DNA of 64,000 nt, from NCBI RefSeq assembly GCF_000011365.1, contig NC_004463.1:7798001-7862000 (forward strand). The letters are read 5' to 3'. Below, in pieces: positions 42,335 through 52,717 of the stretch. The DNA is from Bradyrhizobium diazoefficiens USDA 110 (GTDB lineage Bacteria; Pseudomonadota; Alphaproteobacteria; Rhizobiales; Xanthobacteraceae). The position numbers and the translations under genes were made by a program. The notes under the pieces are model-generated. The model searched no databases, was not told where the DNA came from, and was given only the letters and a program-made list of their open reading frames with translations. How positions within the stretch are numbered: position 1 is the first letter of the stretch; every line of letters starts with the position of its first letter.

Positions 42335-43732
42335 CTACATCGCCTTGACGATGTTCTCGGTGACCTTCTTGGCGTCGCCGAGCAGCATCATGGTGTTGTC
42401 GCGGTAGAACAGCGGATTGTCGATGCCGGCATAGCCCGAGGCGAGCGAGCGCTTGATGAACATCACGGTGCCGGCCTTCCAGACCTGGAGCACGGGCATG
42501 CCGTAGATCGGGGAGGTCTTGTCCTCTTCGGCCGCCGGGTTGGTGACGTCGTTGGCGCCGATCACGAAGGCGATATCGGCCTGCGCGAACTCGGAGTTGA
42601 TGTCCTCGAGCTCGAACACCTCGTCATAGGGCACGTTGGCTTCGGCCAGCAGCACGTTCATGTGGCCGGGCATGCGGCCGGCCACGGGGTGAATGGCGTA
42701 TTTCACCTCGACGCCTTCCTTCTTCAGCATGTCGGCCATTTCGCGCAGCGCGTGCTGGGCCTGCGCCACCGCCATGCCGTAGCCGGGCACGATGATGACC
42801 TTGGAGGCGTTCTTCATGATGAAGGCCGCGTCATCCGCCGAGCCGAGCTTGGCGGGCTTCTGCTCGCCGGTGCCGCCGCCGGCGGCAGCCGTCTCGCCGC
42901 CGAAGCCGCCGAGAATGACCGAGATGAAGGACCGGTTCATCGCGTGGCACATGATGTAGGACAGGATCGCGCCCGAGGAGCCGACCAGCGCGCCGGTGAT
43001 GATCAGCGCGGAGTTGCCGAGGGTGAAGCCGATACCAGCCGCGGCCCAACCGGAGTAGGAGTTCAGCATCGAGATCACGACCGGCATGTCGGCGCCGCCG
43101 ATCGGGATGATCATGAGCACGCCGAGCGCCAACGCGAGGATAACGATCATCCAGAAGTCGAACGCGCTGCCGGTCAGCACGAGACCGACGATGAAGAACA
43201 CCAGCGCCACGGCGAGCGCGATGTTGATGATGTGACGGAACGGCAGGATGATCGGCGCACCGCTCATCCGCGCGGACAGCTTCAGGAACGCGATCACCGA
43301 ACCGGTGAAGGTCAGCGCGCCGATGGCGACGCCGAGCGACATTTCAACGAGGCTCTGGCCATGGATGTTGCCGGGCGTGCCAATGTCGAACGCTTCAGGC
43401 GCGTAGAACGCGCCGGCAGCGACCAGCACCGCGGCCATGCCGACCAGCGAGTGGAAGGCAGCGACCAGTTCCGGCATCGAGGTCATCGGCACGCGGCGCG
43501 CGATGACCGCGCCGATGGCGCCGCCGATGGCGATGCCGACGATGACCAGCACCCAGGCCAGGCCGTCAGCCGGCGGATGGTTGGCGAGCGTGGTGGCGAC
43601 CGCGATCGCCATGCCGATCATGCCGAACAAATTGCCCTGGCGGGAAGAAGCCGGGCTCGACAATCCCCGCAGCGACAGGATGAACAGCACCCCCGCCACG
43701 AGATACAAGAATGCAGAGAGATTGGCGTTCAT
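42335..43732 (-). CDS. pntB: NAD(P) transhydrogenase subunit beta
   Basis: The 465-residue subunit has an N-terminal membrane part of about nine helices and a C-terminal NADP-binding domain (about 290-465). Signatures are VPGYGMAVAQAQHALREMAD, KYAIHPVAGRMPGHMNVLLA, PYDEVFELEDINSEF, IGANDVTNPAA and RSLASGYAGIDNPLFY. With PntA it couples proton entry to NADPH formation from NADH. It is last of the pntA1-pntA2-pntB operon, 39 bp after pntA2. Confidence 0.95.
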   Translation of the reverse strand: MNANLSAFLYLVAGVLFILSLRGLSSPASSRQGNLFGMIGMAIAVATTLANHPPADGLAWVLVIVGIAIGGAIGAVIARRVPMTSMPELVAAFHSLVGMAAVLVAAGAFYAPEAFDIGTPGNIHGQSLVEMSLGVAIGALTFTGSVIAFLKLSARMSGAPIILPFRHIINIALAVALVFFIVGLVLTGSAFDFWMIVILALALGVLMIIPIGGADMPVVISMLNSYSGWAAAGIGFTLGNSALIITGALVGSSGAILSYIMCHAMNRSFISVILGGFGGETAAAGGGTGEQKPAKLGSADDAAFIMKNASKVIIVPGYGMAVAQAQHALREMADMLKKEGVEVKYAIHPVAGRMPGHMNVLLAEANVPYDEVFELEDINSEFAQADIAFVIGANDVTNPAAEEDKTSPIYGMPVLQVWKAGTVMFIKRSLASGYAGIDNPLFYRDNTMMLLGDAKKVTENIVKAM

Positions 43733-43771
43733 CTCAGGTCCCCATTGATCCCTTCAGCCCGAGGTGGCCGC

Positions 43772-44089
43772 TTACTTCGACTTCTTCTTGTACATCGCCA
43801 GCATGCGCTGGGTGACAAGGAAGCCGCCGAAGATGTTCACGCAGGCGAAGATCAGCGCCACGAAGCCGAAGGCGCGTGCCCAGCCCGAGCCGCTCGAGAC
43901 GTTCGCGACGCCGCCGGCGAGCAGCGCACCGACCACGATCACCGAGGAGATCGCGTTGGTCACGCTCATCAGCGGCGTATGCAATGCCGGCGTCACCGAC
44001 CACACCACGAAATAGCCGACGAAGACGGCGAGAACGAAGATCGACAGCCGGAAGACGAAGGGGTCGACGACCTGTGCTGCATGCTCCAT
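43772..44089 (-). CDS. pntA2: NAD(P) transhydrogenase subunit alpha, part 2
   Basis: The 105-residue membrane piece has three helices ([59 protein letters not shown]) and ends in a basic [10 protein letters not shown]. It is the membrane part of PntA, a separate polypeptide in alphaproteobacteria. Met at 44089 has GGAGAG upstream. It lies 11 bp after the pntA1 end. Confidence 0.93.
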   Translation of the reverse strand: MEHAAQVVDPFVFRLSIFVLAVFVGYFVVWSVTPALHTPLMSVTNAISSVIVVGALLAGGVANVSSGSGWARAFGFVALIFACVNIFGGFLVTQRMLAMYKKKSK

Positions 44090-44100
44090 GGCGGCTCTCC

Positions 44101-45228
44101 TTAGACCTTCGGCTGGAAGTTCGGGTGGATGACAGCGCCGTCCTTGGTCAGCGCGGTCGCCTTGACGAGTTCGTCGTCCCAATTCACGGCGAGCTTCTTC
44201 TCCTTCTTGTCGACCATGGTCTCGATGAAGGAGAACAGATTGCGCGCGTAGAGGCTGGAGGCCGAGGCCGCGACGCGGCCGGCGACGTTGGTGTAGCCGA
44301 CGATCTTGATGCCATCGAGATCGACGACCTCGCCCGGCTTCGCGCCCTCGACATTGCCGCCGCGCTCGACCGCGAGATCGACCAGCACCGAACCCGGCTT
44401 CATCGACTTGACCATCTCGCCCGAGACGAGCTTGGGCGCCGGCCGGCCCGGAATCAGCGCCGTGGTGATCACGATGTCCTGCTTCTTGATGTGCTCGGCG
44501 GTGAGCGCGGCCTGCTTGGCCTGATACTCTTTCGACATTTCCTTGGCGTAGCCGCCCGCGGTCTGCGCGTTCTTGAACTCCTCGTCCTCGACGGCGAGGA
44601 ACTTGGCGCCGAGCGATTCCACCTGCTCTTTCGTCGCGGGCCGTACGTCGGTCGCAGTGACGATGGCGCCGAGGCGGCGCGCGGTCGCGATCGCCTGGAG
44701 GCCGGCGACGCCGACGCCCATCACGAACACTTTCGCGGCGGGCACGGTGCCGGCGGCGGTCATCATCATCGGGAAGGCGCGGCCGAAGGCTTCGGCGCCC
44801 TCGATCACGGCGCGGTAGCCGGCAAGGTTGGCCTGCGAGGACAGCACGTCCATCACCTGCGCGCGCGTGATGCGCGGCATCAATTCCATCGCGAATGCGG
44901 AAACGCCGGCATCGGCCATCGCCTTCAGCGCGGCATCGTTACCGTAAGGGTCCATGATGGCGATGACGAGCGCCCCACGCTTGTATTGCGCAAGCTCCGA
45001 TGCCTCGGGGCGCTTCACCTTGATGATGATGTCGGCGTCCTTCAGCGCGTCAGTGCTGACGGTGGCACCCACGGCGGTGAATTCGGAGTCCGGCAGCCCC
45101 GACTTGAGGCCGGCGCCCGGCTCGACGGCGATCTCGGCGCCGAGCGCTTTGAACTTCTTCACCGTATCAGGCGAAGCGGCAACGCGCGGCTCCGACGGAT
45201 CGATTTCCTTGGCAACGGCGATCTTCAT
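44101..45228 (-). CDS. pntA1: NAD(P) transhydrogenase subunit alpha, part 1
   Basis: The 375-residue NAD-binding subunit, [20 protein letters not shown], resembles alanine dehydrogenase: [59 protein letters not shown] (Rossmann motif) and [20 protein letters not shown] at 45228 follows GGAGGG. It works with pntA2 and pntB as a proton-translocating transhydrogenase. A tiny oxidase-subunit gene lies just upstream on the same strand. Confidence 0.94.
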   Translation of the reverse strand: MKIAVAKEIDPSEPRVAASPDTVKKFKALGAEIAVEPGAGLKSGLPDSEFTAVGATVSTDALKDADIIIKVKRPEASELAQYKRGALVIAIMDPYGNDAALKAMADAGVSAFAMELMPRITRAQVMDVLSSQANLAGYRAVIEGAEAFGRAFPMMMTAAGTVPAAKVFVMGVGVAGLQAIATARRLGAIVTATDVRPATKEQVESLGAKFLAVEDEEFKNAQTAGGYAKEMSKEYQAKQAALTAEHIKKQDIVITTALIPGRPAPKLVSGEMVKSMKPGSVLVDLAVERGGNVEGAKPGEVVDLDGIKIVGYTNVAGRVAASASSLYARNLFSFIETMVDKKEKKLAVNWDDELVKATALTKDGAVIHPNFQPKV

Positions 45229-45330
45229 AGGCCCTCCGGCGGCGCGGGAAAAAGCGCGCACGCAAACTTAGCGTCACTCCCGCAACGTTGGATACCGGTT
45301 TTGGCACCGGTTTGAATGCAAATTTTATGG

Positions 45331-45352
45331 GCACCGACGGCGCTGTCGGTGC
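45331..45352. terminator. hairpin between the oxidase subunit IV gene and pntA1
   Basis: GCACCGAC (45331-45338) pairs with GTCGGTGC (45345-45352). On the minus strand it follows the small oxidase subunit gene and is followed by CCATAAAATTTGC, so it may weakly end that transcript before pntA1. Confidence 0.4.
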
Positions 45353-45365
45353 GGCAGACGATGGA

Positions 45366-45518
45366 TCAGGTGAGGAAGATCGCCATCAGGATCACGATGA
45401 GCGCGACCGAGGCCGTGCCGTATTTCACCAGCTTGATGAAGCCCTCATAGGTCTGCTCGTGGGCAACGTAGTCGTTGCCGTCGGCAGTGGTGTACGCCAC
45501 TTCGCTATGGTCAGCCAT
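45366..45518 (-). CDS. aa3-type cytochrome c oxidase subunit IV (CoxIV_2-like)
   Basis: This 50-residue gene translates MADHSEVAYTTADGNDYVAH then EQTYEGFIKLVKYGTASVAL and IVILMAIFLT. The motif HEQTYEGFIKLVKYG followed by one transmembrane helix is the bacterial aa3-type oxidase subunit IV (PF07835). GGGGA lies upstream of the ATG. It sits just upstream of pntA1, far from the large oxidase subunit genes, an arrangement I recall from related genomes. It probably associates with the terminal oxidase. Confidence 0.85.
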   Translation of the reverse strand: MADHSEVAYTTADGNDYVAHEQTYEGFIKLVKYGTASVALIVILMAIFLT

Positions 45519-45659
45519 GGATTGTCCCCAGTCGAAAGTCGAATTCTGGGGCTGGGATACCTTAATCTTTCGGGCAGGGCAACGGCAGGCAAGCGCGGTT
45601 TTCCCGCAAATCAGGTCATTTGGAATTCCGATTGCCGGGAATTCGGGCTCTCGCGCCGC

Positions 45660-48626
45660 TCAGCCCTGATCGATCATCGTGGCGGTGACACTCACGGTCG
45701 GTCGCCGGGGCTCCGGAAGACCGAGCGCCGCGCGGACCGCGTCGATCGCCTTCTCGCCCGCCTCGGTAAATCGCGCCATGCGCGGATCCGTACCGGGACC
45801 GACCGCCACGGAATGGTCGCCGGCCAGGAAGCCATGGGTCATGTGGAACCCCAGCGCGCGATAGACCTCGAACTGCTCCTCCGAGAAGAACTGATCGCCG
45901 GTGGTCTCGTGGGGGAAGGTGTCGTTCCGCCGCGCATAGTCGCGGATGTAGTCGTTCTCGTCGCTGGAGAGCGAGGACTTGATATAGACGAGATAGCCCT
46001 TGTCATCGCCGCCATAGTCGATGCTGCCGATCGCCACATGAACGTGCGGAGCCTCGTCCGTGGCGCCGGAGGACGCTTGTGCGGACTTCCTGTCGGCGTT
46101 CTCCGCCATGATGGCGCGCGTGCGGTCGCGGATCGGCGTCCAGGGCAGATCGATCCGGACCCCGAGGTCGATGCGGGCATAGCGCTGCAGCTTCATCAGC
46201 GAGGCGAAATTCATCGGTGCGTCGGCTTCCGCGTCGACCGCGACGATCACCTTGCAGCGCCGGCGCAGCAGCTCGTAGACGCCGAGATTTTCGATGTGGC
46301 CGCCGTCGGTGAGATAAACGCCATCGCTGTTCTCGTAGAGACGGCCCGAGATTTCCGACCACAGGAACAGCGGCGTGGAGCGGCGCTGCGGCCGGGCTGT
46401 GGCCTCGACATAGCGCGGGTTGTTCAGCCAGTAGCCCAGCCGCACGTTCAACAGCGCGAGCGTCGGCGTCAGCGCCTTGATCGAGTTCGAGCCCATGTTC
46501 GACGACGCCGCCGCCCCGGAGATCGCCATAGCGGTGGCAAGGTCGAGGCTTTGCTCCAGACGCTCGACCGCCGGCGTCCTGGCGTACCGCGTCGCCTCGC
46601 TGCCGACATAGAGCGGCGAGAAGACGAAGAAGTCCGCATTGCGGCCGCGCCGGTTGGCGAAGTCCGACCCCTGGATGTTGAGCGCCGTGTTGATGAGATG
46701 ATAGGGCGCCCGCAGCTTCGGCGCGGCCGGCCGATCGGTCGTCGTGGCACCGTCGTCCGCGACCACGAAAAGCTCGCTCAACTTCATGCGATCGAGCGGC
46801 TTGAAATCGCGCCCCTGGTCGAGGCTCGCCTCGGCGCGCGCGATATTGCCGTCTGCCGAGCGGCCGGGGTCGAACAGGAAAGCCTTGCTCAGCCGGTCGC
46901 GGTAGAGGCGGTGCAGCGAATTCGCATTCGGCGTCAGGGACCAGGAGATCGCAAACAGCAGCATGCCGACGAGCGCGTACAGGATCACCACGGGCAGGCT
47001 GTGCGCGTAGCCGGAGCCTCGATCCGTCCAATCGAATTGTCTTGCGACATTGCCCGCGGCAAATGCGAGCCACGCCGGAACGTGGGATACCGGCGTCAAC
47101 CAGTCCGTCGTCGCCGTCGCTGCGGCAGCTTTTGGCGTGATCTCGGCCGAGAGGGTGCCGGCAGCCGCGTCGAACTCGATCTTGCCCGACAGGTTTGCCG
47201 ACGCGGGCACAGTCGATTTATTGGCGGCGAGACAGCCCTTCTGCGCAATAACGGTCAGAGGCGCCTGGCATTTTTCGATCGGATCGTTGGCGATGCCCCA
47301 ATAGGACAGATAGAGATAGGCGACCCAGATGATCAGCGGCAGCGCCAATCCCGCGATCCACAGCGCGACCTTGGCGATGATCGCGAGCACCAGCGAGCCC
47401 CATTGCGAGGATACGCTGTTGCCCTTCAGGAGTTCGGCGAACTGCTGCCTGAAGGCCGTGACGAATATGCCGATCGGCGCGGCAATCGCGGCGAGCGATT
47501 TGATCCAGGTGACGGCGACGCCGCCGACCGGCCCGCCGATCGTGTTGCTGTCGACGACATCGAACATCTGCAACAGCATGAAGGGCTGGAACTCGAAGAA
47601 CGCGATCACGGCAAGCAGCACCAGGAAGGTCGCGCCGGCCGTCGGCCAATGCGAGCGAAACTCCTGGCGGTTCTCGGGACTTGCAAATGACTGCTTGAGC
47701 GCCCAGCCGAAGAACAGGCCGATGCCGATGATCGCCGTTGCCAGCGTCAGCGCGAAATTCCTGATCTGAAGGACGCGGGCGAAGTCGCACGCGATGCCAA
47801 GCAGGAACGCGATGCCCGCGGCATAGGTCAGGAAGACGGTTGGGCCGATGCCCCGTTCCGCGCGTGAGAGCAGATAGGCAATTCCACCGCAGGCAAGCAG
47901 CACCAGCGCAACGATCGCGCCGATGGCGGCGAAACCGAAACGGTCCGCGATCCAGCCGAAATGGTGCAGCTCACATTGCGGCGAAGCGCCGTCGGCAAGA
48001 TCGACACCGAAGAAGTTCGCGACCGTCAGGCAGCTCCGCAGCGGGGTCGACCAGATGGTAACGGCGGCGAGCAGCAGCACCGCCGGCAGCGTCAGCCCGA
48101 TATTGGCGATCAGGCCGCGCGCCACGATCGCAATCCCGGTCAGGAGATCGCGGAAGCCGGCCGGGACCAGGTAGTTGGAATAATTCCTGATGTGCCCGAC
48201 CGACGGCGTGTCGCTGATCTCGCTGGCGGTTACGGTTTCCCCCGTCGGCCGCTCGCCGAACACAAAACGCCCTGTCACCGTCATGGTCGTGCTGAGCGAG
48301 GTGCCGATGTAGCCGCCACCCGATACGGTGGAGAGATAGTCGATCCGTCCGATCAGATCGTGGTGGTTCAGGGCCTGGAGCACGCCGAGACACATGGCCG
48401 AGGAGCGGATGCCGCCGCCCGACAAGGCGAGCCCGACGACGTCGAGCATCTGGCAGGCGACGATACCGTCGGGGTCGATTTGCCGCGCCTCCTCGCGGCG
48501 CGTGTTGATGGCCTCGATCTCGTCGCGCACGATCTGCTGATGCTTCTCGCACCAGGGCGTTTCCTCCTCGAAGGCTGCGGCGTTCCGTGCTGCGCCAGGT
48601 CGCGGGACCTGTCCCTGGTCGGGCAT
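45660..48626 (-). CDS. Large membrane patatin-like phospholipase
   Basis: The 988-residue protein splits a patatin/cPLA2-like catalytic region around membrane helices. The N-terminal part has GLALSGGGIRSSAMCLGVLQ (oxyanion Gly-rich, about 66-85) and LSTVSGGGYIG with nucleophile Ser102. About ten helices follow (roughly residues 150-590). The C-terminal catalytic part has TDGGHIENLGVYELL with Asp774. Met at 48626 is chosen because GGAG is 8 bases upstream; an earlier Met at 48662 is possible. It probably acts on membrane phospholipids. Its operon neighbour is unclear: pepF follows, separated by a 150-bp space. Confidence 0.82.
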   Translation of the reverse strand: MPDQGQVPRPGAARNAAAFEEETPWCEKHQQIVRDEIEAINTRREEARQIDPDGIVACQMLDVVGLALSGGGIRSSAMCLGVLQALNHHDLIGRIDYLSTVSGGGYIGTSLSTTMTVTGRFVFGERPTGETVTASEISDTPSVGHIRNYSNYLVPAGFRDLLTGIAIVARGLIANIGLTLPAVLLLAAVTIWSTPLRSCLTVANFFGVDLADGASPQCELHHFGWIADRFGFAAIGAIVALVLLACGGIAYLLSRAERGIGPTVFLTYAAGIAFLLGIACDFARVLQIRNFALTLATAIIGIGLFFGWALKQSFASPENRQEFRSHWPTAGATFLVLLAVIAFFEFQPFMLLQMFDVVDSNTIGGPVGGVAVTWIKSLAAIAAPIGIFVTAFRQQFAELLKGNSVSSQWGSLVLAIIAKVALWIAGLALPLIIWVAYLYLSYWGIANDPIEKCQAPLTVIAQKGCLAANKSTVPASANLSGKIEFDAAAGTLSAEITPKAAAATATTDWLTPVSHVPAWLAFAAGNVARQFDWTDRGSGYAHSLPVVILYALVGMLLFAISWSLTPNANSLHRLYRDRLSKAFLFDPGRSADGNIARAEASLDQGRDFKPLDRMKLSELFVVADDGATTTDRPAAPKLRAPYHLINTALNIQGSDFANRRGRNADFFVFSPLYVGSEATRYARTPAVERLEQSLDLATAMAISGAAASSNMGSNSIKALTPTLALLNVRLGYWLNNPRYVEATARPQRRSTPLFLWSEISGRLYENSDGVYLTDGGHIENLGVYELLRRRCKVIVAVDAEADAPMNFASLMKLQRYARIDLGVRIDLPWTPIRDRTRAIMAENADRKSAQASSGATDEAPHVHVAIGSIDYGGDDKGYLVYIKSSLSSDENDYIRDYARRNDTFPHETTGDQFFSEEQFEVYRALGFHMTHGFLAGDHSVAVGPGTDPRMARFTEAGEKAIDAVRAALGLPEPRRPTVSVTATMIDQG

Positions 48627-48775
48627 GCGAGCCTCTCCCGAGCAACAAAAAGCGATCGGCAATCAAGAGTTGAAAAAGTACATCAAGTATCTACAGGATT
48701 AGTCTCGCCTCCGGCGCGAACGTTCAACGCCGGCGCGGGAACCCGAGGCGGCCAGGCGCCCGCGCGCCCGACGCC

Positions 48776-50743
48776 TCAGCCCATCGCCTCCAGCTCGTCG
48801 ATCATCCCGGCAATGACCGAAAGGCCGCCGTCCCAGAATTTGGGATCCTTGGCATCGAGCCCGAACGGCCGCAGCAGCTCGGAATAGTGCTTGGTGCCGC
48901 CGGCGGCGAGCATATCGAGATAGCGCTCGGCAAAGCCCTCGGCCGCGTTCTCGTAGACCGCGTAGAGCGAGTTCACCAGACAATCGCCGAAGGCATAGGC
49001 ATAGACGTAGAACGGCGAATGGATGAAGTGCGGAATGTACATCCAGTAGTTCTCGTAGCCGGCCTTGATCTCGATCGCCGGCCCCAGGCTCTCGCCCTGC
49101 ACCGACAGCCAGATCTCGCCGAGCCGCGTCGCGGTGAGCTCGCCGTTCTTGCGCTCGGTGTGGACCGCGCGCTCGAAGGAATAGAAGGCGATCTGCCGGA
49201 CCACGGTGTTGATCATGTCCTCGACCTTGCCGGCGAGCAGCGCCTGGCGCTGCCTGGCGCTCTTGGTCTGCGCCAGGAGCCGCCTGAAGGTCAGCATCTC
49301 GCCGAACACGCTCGCGGTCTCCGCCAGCGTCAGCGGCGTCGGCGCCATCAGCGCGCCGTTCTTGGCCGCCAGCACCTGATGCACGCCATGGCCGAGCTCG
49401 TGGGCGAGCGTCATCACGTCGCGCGGCTTGCCCTGGTAGTTCATCAGCACGTAGGGGTGCGCCGACGGCGTGGTCGGATGCGAGAACGCGCCCGGCGCCT
49501 TGCCCGGACGCACCGGCGCGTCGATCCAGCGGTCGGTGAAGAAGCGCTCGGCGATGTCGGCCATTTTGGGCGAGAAGCCGCGATAGGCCGTCAGCACCAT
49601 GTTGCGCGCATCAGGCCAGCCGATGACGTCCGTCGCCGCAAACGGCAGCGGCGCGTTGCGGTCCCAATAGGCCAGCCGCTTCTTGCCGAACCACTTTGCC
49701 TTCAGCGCGTAATAGCGATGCGACAGCTTTGGATAGGCCGCGCGCACCGAGGCCACCAGCGCATCCACCACCTCGCGCTCGACGCGGTTGTTCAGGTGGC
49801 GGGAATCCGCGACGTCCTTGAAGCCGCGCCAGCGGTCGGAGATGTCCTTGTCCTTGGCCAGCGTGTTGGTGATCAGCGCGAAAGTGCGCTCATTGGCCTT
49901 GAAGGTCTTCGCCAGCGCCTCCGCCGCGGTTTTGCGCTTGGCGCCGTCGCGGTCCTGCAACAAATTGAGCGTCGGCTCGATCGCGAGCTCCTTAGGCCCG
50001 ACCTTGAAGCGCAGGCCGGAGATGGTCTGGTCGAACAGCCGGTTGAAGGCGGAATAGCCGGTCTGCGCCTTCTCCAGGAAAAGCTGCTCGAGCTTGTCGT
50101 CGAGCTGATAGGGCTTCTCCTTGCGCAGATCCTCGATCCAGGGACGGTAATGTGCGAGCTCCGGCGCCTGCATCGCACGGGTCAAAATATCGTCATCGAC
50201 ACGATTGAGCTCGAGCGCGAAGAACAGAAGATGGGTGGACGCCGCCGTCAGCCGCTCGGAGACATCGCCGTAAAACTTTGAAATCTTGGGATCAACGCTG
50301 TCGCCGGCATGGACGAGACCGGCATAGGAGCCGAGACGGCCGGCGAGATCGTCGATCGCCTCATAGCGTCGCACGGCCTCGGCGAGCCATTTTCCGCCAT
50401 CTTCATTTGCTGTCCCTGTCGCGAGCTTGCCTTTGTAGTCGGTCTCGAACGCGACGCAATCGGCATCCATCCTTTCGAGATCGCGCGCCACTTCCGGCGC
50501 GTCGATCCCGGAATAGAGATCGGCGAGGTTCCATTCCGGAAGCCTGCCGGTCTTGCTCGCAGGCTTGGCTAGTGAAGACTTGGCGAGTGAAGACTTGGCG
50601 AGTGACGACTTGGAGGGCTTTGCCTTGACGATGGCTTTCTTGGCGGCGGATGTCCTGGTGTTCGGCTTGCGGAGAGCGGGTTTGCTGGGAGCGGGCTTCT
50701 TCAAGGCAGACTTTCCGAGAGCGGACTTGGAGCGCGAATTCAT
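48776..50743 (-). CDS. pepF: M3 family oligoendopeptidase F
   Basis: The 655-residue peptidase has the zinc motif HELGHGVHQ (His448, Glu449, His452) and EYLDMLAAGG and related C-terminal elements; WNLADLYSGIDAPEVARDLE is the normal family N-terminus at about residue 70. It carries an extra basic tail of about 65 residues (KKPAPSKPALRKP, SSLAKSSLAKSSLAK) encoded partly by a 15-bp tandem repeat at 50571-50615. PepF cuts short cytosolic peptides. The tail has no known role in the family. Confidence 0.9.
   Translation of the reverse strand: MNSRSKSALGKSALKKPAPSKPALRKPNTRTSAAKKAIVKAKPSKSSLAKSSLAKSSLAKPASKTGRLPEWNLADLYSGIDAPEVARDLERMDADCVAFETDYKGKLATGTANEDGGKWLAEAVRRYEAIDDLAGRLGSYAGLVHAGDSVDPKISKFYGDVSERLTAASTHLLFFALELNRVDDDILTRAMQAPELAHYRPWIEDLRKEKPYQLDDKLEQLFLEKAQTGYSAFNRLFDQTISGLRFKVGPKELAIEPTLNLLQDRDGAKRKTAAEALAKTFKANERTFALITNTLAKDKDISDRWRGFKDVADSRHLNNRVEREVVDALVASVRAAYPKLSHRYYALKAKWFGKKRLAYWDRNAPLPFAATDVIGWPDARNMVLTAYRGFSPKMADIAERFFTDRWIDAPVRPGKAPGAFSHPTTPSAHPYVLMNYQGKPRDVMTLAHELGHGVHQVLAAKNGALMAPTPLTLAETASVFGEMLTFRRLLAQTKSARQRQALLAGKVEDMINTVVRQIAFYSFERAVHTERKNGELTATRLGEIWLSVQGESLGPAIEIKAGYENYWMYIPHFIHSPFYVYAYAFGDCLVNSLYAVYENAAEGFAERYLDMLAAGGTKHYSELLRPFGLDAKDPKFWDGGLSVIAGMIDELEAMG
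50571..50615. repeat. 15-bp tandem repeat in the pepF N-terminus
   Basis: Two perfect copies of AGTGAAGACTTGGCG (50571-50585, 50586-50600) are followed by an imperfect third (50601-50615). They encode SSLAK-type repeats. Being in multiples of three, copy-number changes would keep the frame. Confidence 0.85.
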
Positions 50744-50870
50744 TTTGTGGGAAACCTGTGTTCAACAAGCGCGACGGCGGGCGGGGGCATCAAGGTTTAA
50801 GAGTGCGTTAATCGGCTTCGGCCAGAGTGCCCCGATTCGAGACAGATAGTAGTAGCGTGCGGGGAACACC

Positions 50871-52370
<1,500 letters not shown>

Positions 52371-52717
52371 GCCTCATGCGAACGGAGGTTCGCGCGACGG
52401 CGCGAGGCGACTGTAAGCCGTTCGCATGACGACAGAATTCGACTGCGATTTGAACCGTGACCTGGAAGTGACAGACAGAGGGAAAAGCGCGCGGCAAAGG
52501 CGCACAATCCGTTGCCAAGAGGCTCCCTTGAAGTCAGTTTGTCGTGAGTTGTCCCGGGTAGCGCTGGCTGCAAAATCGGGGCCTGTATATCGTCTGCGTA
52601 TGAATCGTTGCGTGCAGGCGTGCAACTTTCGAGAGGCCGGCGCGGTTTAGCCGAAGCTCAATTAGGCGATAACAAAGCTGTTCCACGAGGGACAGTTCAC
52701 CCGAGGGGTGCGACACA
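52371..52717. other. 347-bp intergenic region with a 12-bp inverted repeat
   Basis: TCATGCGAACGG (52374-52385) and CCGTTCGCATGA (52418-52429) are perfect inverted repeats with CGCGC/GCGCG in the spacer between them. It begins just after the response-regulator stop and could be its terminator, though no T-run follows, or a regulatory RNA element. The rest, up to the L,D-transpeptidase start, shows no gene; a 74-codon open frame at 52426-52650 has no support. Confidence 0.55.

Noticed and set aside
45331..45352. A strong terminator before pntA1
   Set aside because: The stem is only 8 bp and lacks a T-run on the relevant strand, so it was kept at low confidence instead of as a firm terminator.
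52426..52650. A 74-codon open frame upstream of the L,D-transpeptidase gene
   Set aside because: No ribosome site, no recognisable domain, and the codon use is not like its neighbours.
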